A stretch of 50,989 nt of DNA. Source: Deltaproteobacteria bacterium. GTDB lineage: Bacteria > Desulfobacterota > Desulfobaccia > Desulfobaccales > 0-14-0-80-60-11. The notes below the pieces were generated by a model. It worked only from the letters and a program-made list of their open reading frames with translations, had not been told where the DNA came from and ran no database searches. The first letter of the stretch is position 1; the number at the start of each line of letters is the position of its first letter. The stretch lies in contig VGSW01000004.1 in assembly GCA_016874915.1 (NCBI GenBank), forward strand, positions 1 through 50,989, in the 5' to 3' direction. Made by a program: the position numbers and the translations under genes. Positions 32,396 to 40,083 of this stretch are shown here, in pieces.

Positions 32396-33274
32396 TCATT
32401 TTTTCCCCAGCTTCTCCAGAACCTGATAAATCGCCGCGAAGTCCTCATCCCCCAGGCCCTGGCTCAACCCCAGGCGGTAAAGGTGCAAGAGCAGGTGGGC
32501 CACCGGGGCCGGCGCGCCGGTCTGGTACGCGGTATCCACCACGAATTTGAAGTCCTTGGTCATATGTTTTAGGGGAAACTGGGGCGGGAATTGGCCATCC
32601 CGGAACATCCCGGCCTTCAACTGAAAGAGGCCGCAGTTCAACGGCCCGGAAAAGATAACGTCCAGCATGGCTTCCAGGTCCAGCCCCCCCTGTTTCCCGA
32701 AATTCAAGGCCTCGGACAACCCCTCCATCATCAGGCCCAGGAGCAGGTTGATCATCATTTTCATCATGGAGCCTTGGGGCGCTGGGCCGCAATAGACCAC
32801 CTTTTTCCCCATGGTTAAAAGAAGCGGCGTCACCTGGTCAACCTGTTCCCGCAGGCCTCCTGCCAGGATGATGAGCGTTGCTTCTTCCGCCGGCTTCTTA
32901 CTGCCGGACACGGGCGCGTCAATAAAAGCGGCCCCCGTGGGAACCAGCCGGTCTGCCATTTCCCGGGTGAACTGGGGGGAGACCGAACTCATGTTGATAA
33001 AGATTTTGTGGGGGTTGAACTCCGCCGCGGCCCCTCCCGGCCCCCAGAGCAAGTCTTGTAAGGCTTCCGGGCCGGTGACCATGGCGATGGTGACGTCCGC
33101 GGCGTGGGCCAGGGCCTTGGGGCTGGAGGCCACCCCGGCGCCTGCCTGGGCCAGGGGCTGGGCTTTTCCCGGGGTGCGGTTATAAACCATGAGGGGATAA
33201 CCGGCCTTCAAAATGTTGGCCGCCATGGGCCCGCCCATAATCCCCAAGCCCATAAATCCGATTTTAGGTTTCAT
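32396..33274 (-). CDS. Beta-hydroxyacid dehydrogenase, NAD-binding (HIBADH / glyoxylate-succinate semialdehyde reductase type)
   Basis: 292 residues from ATG 33274; the track's upstream residues are histidine-rich repeat translation. N-terminal dinucleotide fold KIGFMGLGIMGGPMAANILKAG with VYNRTPGK (arginine suggesting NADPH preference). Substrate loop FIDAPVSGSKKPAEEATL, catalytic lysine in PQGSMMKMMINLLLG, C-terminal FPLKHMTKDFKFV. The DAPVSGSKxPAEExxLxIL form is typical of plant-type and bacterial GLYR enzymes that reduce glyoxylate or succinic semialdehyde, although tartronate semialdehyde is also possible. Single-gene unit. Confidence 0.88.
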   Translation of the reverse strand: MKPKIGFMGLGIMGGPMAANILKAGYPLMVYNRTPGKAQPLAQAGAGVASSPKALAHAADVTIAMVTGPEALQDLLWGPGGAAAEFNPHKIFINMSSVSPQFTREMADRLVPTGAAFIDAPVSGSKKPAEEATLIILAGGLREQVDQVTPLLLTMGKKVVYCGPAPQGSMMKMMINLLLGLMMEGLSEALNFGKQGGLDLEAMLDVIFSGPLNCGLFQLKAGMFRDGQFPPQFPLKHMTKDFKFVVDTAYQTGAPAPVAHLLLHLYRLGLSQGLGDEDFAAIYQVLEKLGKK

Positions 33275-33347
33275 GTTTGTCTCCGGTTTTATGGCATAAT
33301 GCCGGTGCATGTGATGCGGGTGATGCAACCTTTTATGGTTTTTAAGC

Positions 33348-33496
33348 GGTGGGGCGGGCCTCCGTGCCCGCCGAACCTAGCTTTCCGAATTGGGTCCGGT
33401 TTAGAGAAAATTATATGCAGCTGCAGGCTTCGACCTTCGCTTATGCGGCCATTCTGCGGTTTGAAGGGTTTGGCGGGCACGGAGGCCCGCCCCACC
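33348..33496. repeat. REPIN-like inverted doublet, GGTGGGGCGGGCC type (second copy)
   Basis: GGTGGGGCGGGCCTCCGTGC at 33348 and its exact inverse ending at 33496 bracket about 100 bases of unrelated DNA, as in the copy at 12489-12620. The spacers of the two copies share no obvious similarity beyond the arms, consistent with arm-driven mobility. It lies upstream of the dehydrogenase gene and of the peroxiredoxin gene, which together leave 392 bases without a gene. Confidence 0.82.
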
Positions 33497-33666
33497 AATT
33501 ATAGGGATGGGGAGCACATGCCCGGCGCAGCTTTAGCCCTGTTCAGGGTATAAGAAAGTGGCAACTCCAACCGACGCCGAATAGTTCAATGGCCCGACTT
33601 GCAGAAATTGAATCAACGGTTCATATTACCAAAGAAAAGTTGATTATGCCAATGAGAGGTTACCTA

Positions 33667-34131
33667 ATGTCAAAGCTCAATCCCGGCGACCCGGCCCCGG
33701 ATTTTCAGCTTCAGGATCAAAACGGCAATTTGGTGAACCTGGCGGATTTCAAAGGGAAAAAGCTCCTGGTTTATTTTTACCCCAAGGCCGACACTCCGGG
33801 CTGCACCCGCCAGGCTTGCAGCGTCCGGGACGCCCGGCAAGATCTGGCGGATTTGGGACTGGCGGTGGTGGGCATCAGCCCCGACCTCCCGGAGAAGCAG
33901 ATGAAGTTTGACGCCAAATACGGGCTAACCTTTCCCCTGCTTTCCGACCCTGACCACCGGGTGGCGGAGGCCTACGGGGTCTGGGCCGAGAAGTCCTTGT
34001 ACGGCAAAAAGACCTTTGGCATTGTCCGGTCGTCTTTTTTGATCGGCGAGGGAGGCAAAATCGTCCAGGCCTGGTATAAAGTGAGCCCGGAGGACACGGT
34101 CCCCAAGGCCCGGGAGGCCCTGGGTAGGTAA
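33667..34131 (+). CDS. bcp: Thioredoxin-dependent peroxiredoxin (Bcp/PrxQ type)
   Basis: 154 residues from ATG 33667, with GAGAGG upstream; the longer track start is not supported by family length. LNPGDPAPDFQLQDQNGNLV, then the peroxidatic site YFYPKADTPGCTRQACSVRD with the first cysteine in P-G-C-T and a nearby second cysteine (C-x4-C, PrxQ-like), then GISPDLPEKQMKFDAKYGLTFPLLSDPD and GIVRSSFLIGEGGKIVQAWYKV. Reduces H2O2 and organic peroxides using thioredoxin. Common in anaerobes as an oxygen-defence enzyme. Confidence 0.95.
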   Translation: MSKLNPGDPAPDFQLQDQNGNLVNLADFKGKKLLVYFYPKADTPGCTRQACSVRDARQDLADLGLAVVGISPDLPEKQMKFDAKYGLTFPLLSDPDHRVAEAYGVWAEKSLYGKKTFGIVRSSFLIGEGGKIVQAWYKVSPEDTVPKAREALGR

Positions 34132-34182
34132 GGACATTCATTCTTCTGGTTCACAAGCTACTGGTCTGAAAAGTCATAGACT

Positions 34183-34204
34183 GCACAGGCTGGAAAGCCT
34201 GTGC
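34183..34204. repeat. REP-like palindrome GCACAGGCT-GGAA-AGCCTGTGC
   Basis: Same core as 15128-15149, followed by CACCAATA. Intergenic, between the peroxiredoxin gene and the hydrogenase protease gene. Confidence 0.82.
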
Positions 34205-34252
34205 CACCAATACTTTTCATTATGTTTAACTGCTTGGGGAGCGGCTTTGGTA

Positions 34253-34326
34253 GCAAAGCTCTGCTTTGCAAAAACCCGCGAATTATTTATGAGAACTTAC
34301 GTTCCCAAGCAGGAGCTTGGGAACAA
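34253..34326. repeat. Two palindromes: GCAAAGC-TCT-GCTTTGC and GTTCCCAAGC-AGGA-GCTTGGGAAC
   Basis: The first spans 34253-34269. The second spans 34303-34326 and is the same family as the copies at 49782-49803 and, in shorter form, 49756-49769. They are short structured repeats placed between genes, not coding. Confidence 0.75.
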
Positions 34327-34358
34327 GGGTAAGGGGACCCTAGAGGTTTGATTCAACC

Positions 34359-34856
34359 ATGCCAGACTTATTCGACAAATCAGTGGTTATCTTCGGCTGC
34401 GGCAACATCCTTTTCGGCGACGACGGCTTCGGGCCGGCGGTGGTCGAGCACCTTAAGTCACATTATATTCTCCCGGATGATGTCCTGGCCCTGGACGTGG
34501 GCACCAGCATCCGGGATATTTTGTTTGACATCCTGCTAAGCGAGAAGAAACCCAGGCGGCTCATCATCGTGGACGCGGTGGACCGTCCGGGCAAGGAGCC
34601 GGGGGAACTGTTTGAGTTGCCGGTGGAGGAGATTCCCCCCCAAAAGACCGCGGACTTTTCCCTGCACCAGTTTCCCACGGTGAACATGCTCCAGGAGCTC
34701 AAGGATCAGACCGGGGTGGAGGTCACTGTTTTGGCGGCCCAGGTCCAGGAGATCCCCGAGGAAGTGCAACCGGGGCTTTCCCAGCGGCTGCAGTGGGCGG
34801 TAAAGGAAGCCGCAGCCCGCCTGGCGGCCACGGTGAATGCGGGAAAGAAGGATTAA
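34359..34856 (+). CDS. Hydrogenase maturation endopeptidase, HycI/FrhD type
   Basis: 165 residues. SVVIFGCGNILFGDDGFGPAVVEHL is the metal-sensing start of the family (G-x-G-N-x-L-x-x-D-D-G-x-G). Also visible are LDVGTSIRDILFDIL, the aspartate in LIIVDAVDRPGKEPGELFEL, DFSLHQFPTVNMLQELKD (family HxxxxxxLL region with metal-ligand histidine) and VTVLAAQVQEIPEEVQPGLS. Such proteases remove the C-terminal tail of [NiFe]-hydrogenase large subunits. The form of the motifs resembles proteases for F420-non-reducing or heterodisulfide-reductase-linked hydrogenases. No hydrogenase structural genes lie nearby. Confidence 0.85.
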   Translation: MPDLFDKSVVIFGCGNILFGDDGFGPAVVEHLKSHYILPDDVLALDVGTSIRDILFDILLSEKKPRRLIIVDAVDRPGKEPGELFELPVEEIPPQKTADFSLHQFPTVNMLQELKDQTGVEVTVLAAQVQEIPEEVQPGLSQRLQWAVKEAAARLAATVNAGKKD

Positions 34857-34914
34857 ATATTCATCCACAGATGTCACAGATTGACACAGATTAACCCGGA
34901 TTTAGGAGAAAGCC

Positions 34915-35748
34915 ATGACCATGCCGGAAATTTTGCCGGAACTCCCCGGCCTCCTGGAGGTTTTGGGGCTGGAGGAAGAGCCCCTGGGAATCTACTACGC
35001 TTCGGAAGCCCCGGCTGAAGCCCTGACTCCCAAGGCTGCGGTCCTGCCCACCGCGGCCCAGGAGGCCCGGGGGGAAGTTGACTGGGAAGAGGTATTCAGC
35101 AATTTCGCCTGCATCATGGGGGTTATCTGGCGGGCAAGGAAATCGGGGAAGGCGGCCTGCTTCGACCGGGACCACGTGGGCTGCCTGGGAGGCGCCTTTT
35201 ACCTGGGGTTCCTCAAACCCCAACTGGAGACCATCATTCACTACGTCTCCACCGGCATTCCTGGGGTCATGGAAGGGGAGCACTACCTGGCCTCGCCGGA
35301 GGCCATGCGCCGCTTCTTAGCCTTAGTCGATCCCCGGCCGGCGCCGGCCCGGTTCTGCATCTTCAAGCCCTTGAGCCAGTTCGCCCCGGGAGAGACACCG
35401 GAAACGGTATCTTTCTTCGCCCGGCCCGAGTCCATCTCCGGGCTCCACTTCTTGGCCTCCTTCGTCACCGACGATCCGGAGGCGGTGGCCGCGCCCTTCG
35501 GCGCCGATTGCTCCTACGTGCTGACCTGGCCCCTTACCTATCTGGCCCGGGGCCAGCTCAAAGCGGTGCTGGGCGGCTGGGACCCCTCGGCCCGCAAATT
35601 CCACAAGCCCGATGAACTTTCCTTTTCCGTCCCCTGGGAACTGTTCACCCGTATGGCCACGCGCTGGCGGGAGTCCTTCCTGACCAAGCATACCTGGGCC
35701 ACGGTGCAAAAAAAGATCGCCTTAAGCCGCAGGGCCTGGAAGGAGTAG
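34915..35748 (+). CDS. DUF169 family protein
   Basis: 277 residues, cytosolic. DUF169 features: LGLEEEPLGIYY near the start, a CIMGVIWRARKSGKAACFDR segment followed by GCLGGAFYLGF (Cys-Gly-Gly motif), YFVSTGIPG-like YVSTGIPGVMEGEHYL, YVVFKPL-like FCIFKPLSQF, and GADCSYVLTWPL. Three or more conserved cysteines suggest metal or Fe-S binding, but no activity is known. Members occur mostly in anaerobes. It follows the hydrogenase protease by 58 bases on the same strand, so co-transcription is possible. Confidence 0.85.
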   Translation: MTMPEILPELPGLLEVLGLEEEPLGIYYASEAPAEALTPKAAVLPTAAQEARGEVDWEEVFSNFACIMGVIWRARKSGKAACFDRDHVGCLGGAFYLGFLKPQLETIIHYVSTGIPGVMEGEHYLASPEAMRRFLALVDPRPAPARFCIFKPLSQFAPGETPETVSFFARPESISGLHFLASFVTDDPEAVAAPFGADCSYVLTWPLTYLARGQLKAVLGGWDPSARKFHKPDELSFSVPWELFTRMATRWRESFLTKHTWATVQKKIALSRRAWKE

Positions 35749-35756
35749 CAGAAGAA

Positions 35757-35841
35757 TTGGGGGGCCAGGGGCGCATGGCCCCTGCCCTCCCCCAAACCAC
35801 CACCCCCAACCCTTGTAGGGGCGGTTCGCGAACCGCCCCTA
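35757..35841. repeat. TTGGGGGGCC hairpin plus perfect palindrome TAGGGGCGGTTCG/CGAACCGCCCCTA
   Basis: The first hairpin (35757-35795, TTGGGGGGCCAGGGGC with GCCCCTGCCCTCCCCCAA) sits eight bases after the DUF169 stop and may be its terminator. The second (35816-35841) is a fully symmetric 26-bp palindrome that suggests a mobile repeat or a dyad binding site. Confidence 0.75.
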
Positions 35842-35971
35842 AAGAGGGCCAGGAAAGGGAGCTTGAGGGTAGGGCGAGGAAGTTGTTCTCCCCCACCCTT
35901 TCCCTTAAAATTAAGACCTCTGCAAAATTAGCCACCTTTTGTCAAAATGCCCCCAAAAAGCAATTACCTGA

Positions 35972-36048
35972 GTGGCACAGGCTTCCAGCCTGTGTGAAAA
36001 GTTCATGATTTATGCAGAGTTAACCACAGGCCAGAGGCCTGTGCCACT
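35972..36048. repeat. REPIN-like inverted doublet of the GTGGCACAGGC palindrome
   Basis: GTGGCACAGGC-TTCCA-GCCTGTG and the inverted CACAGGCC-AGA-GGCCTGTGCCAC are spaced by about 28 bases. The GTGGCAC heads point away from each other, the arrangement described for REPINs. Confidence 0.82.
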
Positions 36049-36214
36049 AGGTTTTTTCTGGTTGTCTGGCATTTTGATATTTTTGTAGAGTTCTCAACTT
36101 GGTATTTCCACCTTGCCAACTCCCCTTCGGCATAATAAGTTTTAAAAGGTGGGGATTATATCCCGCCATTTTCTTGCCACTGCCATAAACCGATACAAGG
36201 AGGAGTCTTCTCCC

Positions 36215-37435
36215 ATGGAAAAATGCCCATCCGGCGCGGACCCCGCCACTTGCGGGGTGGACCCCAAGTCCTGCCAGGGCTGTGATCCCCAGGCCCATGC
36301 CGAAGAAAAGCAAAAAGAAGAAATCACCCTCACCCGAGCCTTAAAGCAGATTCGCCACAAAATCCTGGTGATGAGCGGCAAAGGCGGGGTGGGGAAGTCC
36401 AGCGTGGCCGTAAGCCTGGCCTTGAGCCTGGCTCGCCGGGGCTACAAGGTGGGCCTCATGGACGTGGACCTCCACGGCCCCAACGTACTGAGGATGCTGG
36501 GCCTGAAACAACCCTTCGACCTGGTGCACGCCCAGTTCCACCTGCCCCCGGACCTTTTCGATAACCTGAAGGTCATCTCCATCGAAGTCCTGATGCGCGA
36601 CCGGGAGATGGCGGTCATCTGGCGGGGGCCCCTGAAGCACCAGATGATCCGCCAGTTCATCACCGAGGTGCAGTGGGGCGGTCTCGATTACCTGGTCATC
36701 GACGCGCCCCCGGGCACCGGCGACGAACCCATGAGCGTGGGTCAGACCATCCCCGACGCCCAGGCCGTCATCGTCACCACCCCCCAGGAAATCTCCCTGG
36801 CCGACGTGCGCAAATCCATCAACTTCTGCCGGAAGATCAACCTGTCCATCCTGGGCATCGTGGAGAACATGAGCGGCTATTTCTGCCCCCACTGCAGCAA
36901 GGAACTGCCTTTATTCCGCAAGGGCGGCGGCGAAAAGACGGCCCAGGCCGCCAAGGTCCCCTTCCTGGGGAGCCTTCCCTTCGACCCCCAGGTGGTGGAG
37001 GCCGCGGACCAGGGCCAGCTCATGGACCTGAAAGAATCCGATAGCCCCTTCTTCCAGGCCCTGGCCCCCATCGTGGAATATATCGCGGAGGTCCTTCCTC
37101 CAGATGCCAAGAAAGAGCGGGCACCGGGAGTGATGAAGTTCGCCGTTCCTATGGATGGCGGCAAAATGGCGGCCAAAATCGCCGACGCCCAGTATTTCGC
37201 CATCTTCACGGTAAAAGACGGGACCATCACGGACCAGCAGATAATGCCCCGGCCGGCCCATGGCTTCGGGGGCTTCCCCGAATGGCTGGACGACCTGCAA
37301 GTCACCCACCTCATCGCCGCGGACCTGAGCGACAAGGCCCAAGAACTGCTGAAACGCAAAGACATCCAGGTGCTTCCCGGCGAACCCCAGAAGCCGCCGG
37401 AAGTACTGGTGGCAAAGTATGCGGGAGTGAAATAG
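36215..37435 (+). CDS. Mrp/NBP35-type Fe-S cluster carrier ATPase fused to a NifX/NifB-like domain
   Basis: 406 residues from ATG 36215. A short N-terminal cysteine cluster (MEKCPSG, ATCGVDPKSCQGCD) precedes a P-loop ATPase: deviant Walker A SGKGGVGKSSVAV, LMDVDLHGPNVLRMLGL, LVIDAPPGTGDEPMSV, and the Fe-S binding ENMSGYFCPHCSKE (CxxC) near residue 225. From ~310 to the end is a dinitrogenase iron-molybdenum-cofactor-type domain (KFAVPMDGGKMAAKIADAQYFAIFTV, HLIAADLSDKAQELL). The fusion is known from deltaproteobacteria and other anaerobes. It should transfer Fe-S clusters to apoproteins; the extra domain may bind metal-sulfur species. The chosen start follows a strong Shine-Dalgarno. Confidence 0.92.
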   Translation: MEKCPSGADPATCGVDPKSCQGCDPQAHAEEKQKEEITLTRALKQIRHKILVMSGKGGVGKSSVAVSLALSLARRGYKVGLMDVDLHGPNVLRMLGLKQPFDLVHAQFHLPPDLFDNLKVISIEVLMRDREMAVIWRGPLKHQMIRQFITEVQWGGLDYLVIDAPPGTGDEPMSVGQTIPDAQAVIVTTPQEISLADVRKSINFCRKINLSILGIVENMSGYFCPHCSKELPLFRKGGGEKTAQAAKVPFLGSLPFDPQVVEAADQGQLMDLKESDSPFFQALAPIVEYIAEVLPPDAKKERAPGVMKFAVPMDGGKMAAKIADAQYFAIFTVKDGTITDQQIMPRPAHGFGGFPEWLDDLQVTHLIAADLSDKAQELLKRKDIQVLPGEPQKPPEVLVAKYAGVK

Positions 37436-37437
37436 AG

Positions 37438-37509
37438 GCGGTTTGGCGGGTTAGCGGGTTAGCAGTTGGTGCAATACTTCAGCTGAACCGCTGAACCGCC
37501 GAACCGCTA
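37438..37509. repeat. Inverted heptamer pair between convergent genes
   Basis: GCGGGTTAGCGGGTTAGCAG and GCTGAACCGCTGAACCGCCG (then AACCGC) are inverted heptamer-like arms with a ~20-base turn, exactly filling the gap between the Mrp gene and the radical SAM gene. It may act as a bidirectional terminator. Confidence 0.8.
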
Positions 37510-40020
37510 CTACGAGCTTTTCACTTTCAGGATTTCCAGATCCTGCGCTTGCCCTTGATCTAACCCGAAAATGGCAGCCAGGGCGTCGGCGGGCTTGAGG
37601 TTGTCTTTTTCCGCCAAGAGCATTTCCAGTTGGACTTCATGGGGGTCCAGGAATTCCAGGCGGGCCACCTGGGGCCGCAAGTCCACGGTGCGTTCTTCTT
37701 TGGGGCGCTTGCGGGTCACCGGAAATTCTTCCTGACTTAAGAAACGCAGGGCGGCCTCTGGGGAAAACACCGGCTCCGGGCTTTCCACCTGGTAGGTGGC
37801 GCTCTTCACCCGGGGCGGCGGCAGGCGTTTGGGGAGGCGGGCCGCGCTGAGAATTTTTAGCCCCGGAGGCATGGCCCGGTTCAGAACCTCCACCAGGCCG
37901 CAGGCCCCCATGGCCGCAGCAAGTTCCACGTCCATGGTTTCCCCCAGGCTTTGCATCCCCACGGGCAGCGCCCTGTGGAAGGAGACCCGGGGCAGGGGGT
38001 GGAAACCCGCGGTGAAGACCAGGGGCAGCCCGGTGCGGCGCAATGCCCGGTACACCGCGGCCACCAGCTCCAGGTGACTGAGCCATTTGGCTTCATCCAG
38101 CTTGCAGTAGGTGAGGCGGTACCAGACAGTCGGGGCCGGGGCTGGAGCAACTGTCTCTAACCGGGTCTTCAAGGTCGTTTGGGAATCATGGAGCTTCAGG
38201 GCCACCCGGCCCCCATCGCACACCCCGCAGTCCTGGCAGCCCTCCTGGCGGCAGTCGGGGGTTTCCAGCCCCTGGTAGGCCCGGTCCCGTTCCGTGACCA
38301 AAAACTCCCGGCTCACCCTGCAGTTTAGGTGATCCCAGGGAAGAGGCTCGTCCAGGCGGCGCTCCCGCAGATAGAAATCCGGGTCCACCCCGGAATCCTG
38401 AAATGCCTGGCGCCACATGTCCAGGCGCAACTCTTCGCTCCAGGCGTCCAGGCGGCAGCCCCGGAGGTGCGCCGCCATAAGCACTTCCGCCAGCCGCCGG
38501 TCCCCCCGGGAGAAGACCCCCTCTAGCCAACTCTGGGCCGCGGAATTCCATTTGGCCTGCACCTGGGGCCGCCGCAGCCGATCTTTTACCTCATAGAGGC
38601 GGGCCCGGCTGGCCTCCAGGCCCTCCTGCCGCTCCCACTGAAACGGGGTGTGGGACTTGGGGATGAAGGTGGACAGGCTGACATTGAGTTTCGCCCGCCC
38701 CCGGGGTCCCGCCTGAAGAATCTTATTGGTGAGGCCGGCGATGGCCTCCAGGTCTTCTCCGGTCTCCCGGGGGAGGCCGATCATAAAGTAGAGTTTGAGC
38801 AGATTCCAGCCGGCCCCGAAGGCCCGGGCCGCGGCAGCCATGATCTCGTCTTCGGTAAGGTTCTTGTTGATTACCTTTCTGAGACGCGGGCTGCCGGCTT
38901 CCGGGGCCAAGGTCAGGCCGGTGCGCCGCACCCTCTTGATCTGGGCCATCATTTCCGGAGTCAGGGTGTCGGCCCGGAGCGACGGCAAGGACATGGCCAC
39001 CCGCTCCTGGGAGAGGCGGTTCATCAGTTCTTCCAGCAGCGGGGCGAGAGGCCCGTAATCCCCCACGCTGAGGCTCAAAAGCGATGCCTCTTCGTAGCCG
39101 GTGGCGGCCAGGGCTTCTTCCACATGGGCCAGGACGGCCTGGGGGTCGCGCTCCCTTACCGGCCGGTAGAGCATACCCGCCTGACAGTAGCGGCAGCCCC
39201 GGGTGCAACCCCGGGATACTTCCACGCTGAGGCGGTCATGAATGATCTGGCAAAAGGGCACCAGGGCATGGGGAGATGGGCCGAAACGGTTCAGATCGTC
39301 CAGGACCCGCTTATGGATGACCCCCCGGCGGCCCGTGGGGAGGATTTCTCGCAGGAACCCGGATTCATCAAATTCCATCCGGAAGAATCCGGGCACGTAA
39401 ACCCCTTCCACTTCTTCCAGGGCTTGCCACAACTCCCCGCGGGTTCCCCGGGCGGCCCGCCAGGCCTGAACCACCCGAGCCACTTCCAGAACCGCTTCTT
39501 CGCCGTCCCCCAGGACCGCGGCGTCCAGGAAGGGAGATAACGGCTCGGGATTGAAGCAAGCCGGGCCGCCGCCGATGACCACGGGGTCTTCCGAAGTGCG
39601 TTCGGCGGCCAGGAGCGGCACCCCCCCCAACTCCAGCATATTGAGGAAATTGGTATAGCCCAGCTCGTACTGGAAACTCACCCCCAGGAGGTCGAATCTG
39701 CTCAAAGGAGTCCCGGACTCCAGGCTGGTGAGGGGTTGCCTTCGGACCCGCAGCTCCGCCTCCAGGTCCGGGGCCGGGGCATAGGCCCGCTCCGCCCAGA
39801 TGTCCTCTTCCCGGTTGAGGATGGCGTAGAGCAGACTCAGACCCAGGTGGGACATGCCCACTTCATAAAGGTCGGGGAAAAGCAGGGCCGCCCTTAAGGT
39901 AACGTCCCCGGGAGATTTGAAGACCGCGTTGATTTCCCGGCCCAGGTAACGGGTGGGGCGCTGGATGCGCGAGAGAAGGTTTTCGATTTTCGATTTTCGG
40001 TTTTCGGTAAAAGAATTCAT
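37510..40020 (-). CDS. Radical SAM protein (TIGR03960-type) fused to DUF2344
   Basis: 836 residues. An N-terminal domain lies before ~235 (RYLGREINAVFKSPGDVTLRAALLFPDLYEVGMSHLGL, a B12-binding-like fold). The radical SAM core is at ~265-470, with the cluster motif VEVSRGCTRGCRYCQAGMLY (CxxxCxxC) and R-T-G-L-T-L-A-P-E-A-G-S-P-R-L-R. A C-terminal cysteine cluster follows (TPDCRQEGCQDCGVCDGGR, likely a second Fe-S site) and then DUF2344 from ~640 (YRLTYCKLDEAKWLSHLELV, LPRVSFHRALPVGMQSLGE). Proteins of this type occur widely in anaerobes; the reaction is not settled. The first ~12 residues (SFTENRKSKIEN) are encoded by heptamer DNA, so the ancestral start is probably near LLSRIQRPTRYLG. Confidence 0.9.
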   Translation of the reverse strand: MNSFTENRKSKIENLLSRIQRPTRYLGREINAVFKSPGDVTLRAALLFPDLYEVGMSHLGLSLLYAILNREEDIWAERAYAPAPDLEAELRVRRQPLTSLESGTPLSRFDLLGVSFQYELGYTNFLNMLELGGVPLLAAERTSEDPVVIGGGPACFNPEPLSPFLDAAVLGDGEEAVLEVARVVQAWRAARGTRGELWQALEEVEGVYVPGFFRMEFDESGFLREILPTGRRGVIHKRVLDDLNRFGPSPHALVPFCQIIHDRLSVEVSRGCTRGCRYCQAGMLYRPVRERDPQAVLAHVEEALAATGYEEASLLSLSVGDYGPLAPLLEELMNRLSQERVAMSLPSLRADTLTPEMMAQIKRVRRTGLTLAPEAGSPRLRKVINKNLTEDEIMAAAARAFGAGWNLLKLYFMIGLPRETGEDLEAIAGLTNKILQAGPRGRAKLNVSLSTFIPKSHTPFQWERQEGLEASRARLYEVKDRLRRPQVQAKWNSAAQSWLEGVFSRGDRRLAEVLMAAHLRGCRLDAWSEELRLDMWRQAFQDSGVDPDFYLRERRLDEPLPWDHLNCRVSREFLVTERDRAYQGLETPDCRQEGCQDCGVCDGGRVALKLHDSQTTLKTRLETVAPAPAPTVWYRLTYCKLDEAKWLSHLELVAAVYRALRRTGLPLVFTAGFHPLPRVSFHRALPVGMQSLGETMDVELAAAMGACGLVEVLNRAMPPGLKILSAARLPKRLPPPRVKSATYQVESPEPVFSPEAALRFLSQEEFPVTRKRPKEERTVDLRPQVARLEFLDPHEVQLEMLLAEKDNLKPADALAAIFGLDQGQAQDLEILKVKSS
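39978..40011. repeat. Heptamer tract (TTTTCGA/TTTTCGG) inside the radical SAM N-terminus
   Basis: GGTTTTCGATTTTCGATTTT then CGGTTTTCGG: four units of a 7-base repeat. It underlies codons ~4-14 of the annotated gene. Confidence 0.75.
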
Positions 40021-40083
40021 CGGATACGGAGAATGATTTCTGGAAAAAAAGAAGGCATCAAGAGAAATATTCTAAAAGAAGGG

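Larger units (their letters stand above)
35749..36214. other. Intergenic region with four palindromes and no gene
   Basis: Besides the two hairpins above, an inverted doublet of the GTGGCACAGGC REP lies at 35972-36048. The last 70 bases before the Mrp gene contain a strong Shine-Dalgarno AAGGAGGAG. The ORFs in the track here are translations of repeat DNA. Confidence 0.7.

Noticed and set aside
12489-33496. CRISPR array
   Set aside because: Repeats are inverted pairs at distant sites, not a direct-repeat/spacer array, and no cas genes are present.
33289-33498. 69-codon ORF starting MVGRASVPA
   Set aside because: It translates the REPIN-like inverted repeat; such 'GRASVPA' peptides recur wherever this palindrome lies.
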